Source: Chloroflexi bacterium UBA5189
GTDB taxonomy: Bacteria > Chloroflexota > Limnocylindria > Limnocylindrales > CSP1-4
Direction of reading: 5' to 3'
Assembly: GCA_002413045.1 (NCBI GenBank)
Contig: DHWF01000007.1
Coordinates: 1 to 6,653, forward strand
Length of the DNA: 6,653 nucleotides
The notes below the pieces were generated by a model that made no database searches, was not told the origin of the DNA, and saw only the letters and a program-made list of their open reading frames with translations. The position numbers and the translations under genes were made by a program. Every line of letters starts with the position of its first letter. Position 1 is the stretch's first letter. Shown here one piece after another: positions 5,851-6,653 of the stretch.

Positions 5851-6140
5851 AATCGACGTCGGGGCGACATGCATCGGCAGCGTGCTTTCCCATAATCGAC
5901 CCATCCTGCGATGACTCCTGGCAGACGGCTCGAGGCGCCTAGGTCGCAATCTCGCGTGACGACGAGGAACTCGAACTCGTCACTGAGCTGGTCCACAATT
6001 CCGGGGACGCTCCGCGTCGGCCCTCCCGCGAGATACGCCGGGGGATAGAAGCCCACGAGCGTCAGAATCCTTGGGCCAACGGGTCGCCTGTCCGCCGCCC
6101 GAGCAGGGCGCCGAAGCGCAGACACCGGCCCGCGTTTCAC
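5851..6140 (-). pseudogene. N-terminal fragment of a group-1 (GT4-type) glycosyltransferase
   Basis: RILTLVGFYPPAYLAGGPTRS, followed by DEFEFLVVTRDCDLG, LPGV and WVDYGKARC, is the typical N-terminal Rossmann half of a GT4-type glycosyltransferase: first beta strand, the GGPxRS acceptor-side loop, and the TRDxDLG segment. Such enzymes transfer sugars from nucleotide donors to surface polysaccharides or lipids. Only about 80 residues of a roughly 350-400-residue family remain; the donor-binding C-terminal half with its E-x(7)-E motif is absent. After MSPRRRLAGG (near 5850) the same open frame runs into an unrelated secreted repeat protein. A GTG at 6140 with a poorly spaced AAGG is a possible start, and the frame is open up to 6260, but upstream residues show no homology that I recognise. 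I consider it non-functional. Confidence 0.75.
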
Positions 6141-6603
6141 GACCTTGAATCGCGGAGAGCTCGTTGGGTGATCTCGGCAGGCACGCGTCCGAAGCCGAAG
6201 AGCTCGAAAGCTGGCGGGCGCTCGAGCTGCAGGTCGAGCCAGCGAGCCCGCCAGGATCAACCCGAGGACGATGAAACCCGATCTCCGGGACGAGGGTTCC
6301 CTTCCGGCCGGGTTCGATCACGCACGACCTGGCAAAGCCTCGGGAGTAAATCCGCGGCGGCCCGGACGAACCCCATTTGGCAGAACAATCCACCGCGGTG
6401 GGCGGCAGGAATCGGCGCAATCCGAGCTGGACAGTGAGGATCCCCGGGGCAGTTTGTCCCCAGGTAACTCGGATCGGCCAGACTGCGAGCAAATCAGCGG
6501 TGTCTACCTGCACCTCGTAAAGGTACGCACGTTTCGCCGGACCATTTCGCCGCTGTCAGGGCGCACGGCTCTATGCCACAGTCGGGCGTAACCAATCGCA
6601 TAT
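6141..6603. other. Region of about 460 bases without a recognisable gene
   Basis: Several minus-strand frames stay open for 50-170 codons, as expected by chance at high GC, but none shows a recognisable family, a good ribosome binding site or consistent codon bias. A hydrophobic stretch FIVLGLILAGSLA is encoded around 6248-6286 on the minus strand, in frame with the glycosyltransferase remnant, but a TGA lies a few codons upstream and there is no good start before it. Toward 6500-6600 the sequence becomes less GC-rich, as expected for the promoter and leader of the riboswitch at the right edge; I could not pick a convincing -35/-10 pair there. Confidence 0.5.
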
Positions 6604-6653
6604 CCACGAAAAGGCACACCCGCCGCGAGACGGGGCCGCAAAGCCACGGGACT
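6604..6653 (+). promoter_or_regulatory. Cyclic di-GMP-I (GEMM-I) riboswitch aptamer, 5' half, cut by the right edge
   Basis: The plus strand reads CCACGAAAAGGCACACC (6604-6620), a short stem closed by a GCGA tetraloop, then CCGCAAAGCCACGGGACT (6636-6653). This is the order of the c-di-GMP-I class: a CACG-purine-GGCAAACC block, a helix capped by a GNRA tetraloop, and the conserved ACGCAAAGCCACGGG block. Pairs 6619-6622 with 6631-6634 plus C6624-G6629 form the hairpin, with one C-A mismatch. GGC 6613-6615 can pair with GCC 6643-6645. Deviations are CACA for CAAA at 6615-6618 and C for A at 6636 or 6637. The class senses the second messenger c-di-GMP and controls motility, surface or exopolysaccharide genes downstream. 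The second helical arm and the controlled plus-strand gene lie beyond the window. Confidence 0.8.

Noticed and set aside
4956..5942. Several plus-strand open frames opposite the secreted-protein remnant
   Set aside because: The minus strand carries the recognisable S-x-D-G-x-T-W motifs and glycosyltransferase motifs; the plus-strand products are basic and without motifs.
5980..6513. 177-codon minus-strand frame, including a stretch opening MQVDTADLLAVWP
   Set aside because: It overlaps the glycosyltransferase fragment in another frame, begins at a GTG without a ribosome binding site, and shows no family I recognise; another open frame in the same stretch (WLDLQLERPPAFELFGFG) is equally plausible, so neither is called.
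1..6653. CRISPR arrays, tRNA or rRNA genes, insertion sequences
   Set aside because: No regularly spaced repeats, no tRNA T-loop pattern and no transposase or terminal inverted repeats were seen on either strand.

Overview
This is a high-GC (about two-thirds G+C by eye) bacterial chromosome fragment with tight gene packing, GTG and TTG starts, 4-base stop/start overlaps and at least two probably leaderless promoters. Together with a c-di-GMP-I-type riboswitch and a secreted-type protein bearing S-x-D-G-x-T-W motifs, this points to Chloroflexota or possibly Actinomycetota. The placement is inference only; no marker gene in the window settles it.

Left part, minus strand (1-1367). The first half of sufB (Fe-S cluster scaffold) runs off the left edge. 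It has a TTG start, a clear ribosome binding site, and a near-consensus promoter (TTGACG-N17-GATAAT). A perfect 10+10 bp palindrome covers the -10 element and has the spacing of Rrf2/IscR-family operators. Upstream of it on the same strand is an intact RibD-C/dihydrofolate-reductase-like gene.

Middle, plus strand (1442-3741). A four-gene operon diverges from the reductase. Its first two genes are the N-terminal and C-terminal modules of the chromate-response protein ChrB, encoded as separate proteins with a GTGA overlap. The third is a second, diverged copy of the ChrB C-terminal module. The fourth is a cytoplasmic YncE-like beta-propeller, again starting at a GTGA overlap. No ChrA chromate transporter is present in the window. 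A GTAACC-AC-GGTTAC palindrome just upstream of the first gene is the likely operator.

A separate transcription unit (3757-4688) has its own TTGACG-N17-TACCGT promoter six bases before the ATG. It encodes a DUF4397-like lipoprotein. Two GC-rich hairpins fill the gap to the converging minus-strand region.

Right part (4895-6653). The minus strand carries a decayed locus. The N-terminal fragment of a group-1 (GT4-type) glycosyltransferase is fused in frame to the C-terminal part of a secreted S-x-D-G-x-T-W repeat protein, whose tail is broken by two apparent single-base frameshifts. About 460 bases without a recognisable gene follow. The plus strand then ends in the 5' half of a c-di-GMP-I (GEMM-I) riboswitch aptamer, cut by the window edge, so a c-di-GMP-controlled plus-strand gene should start just beyond the window.
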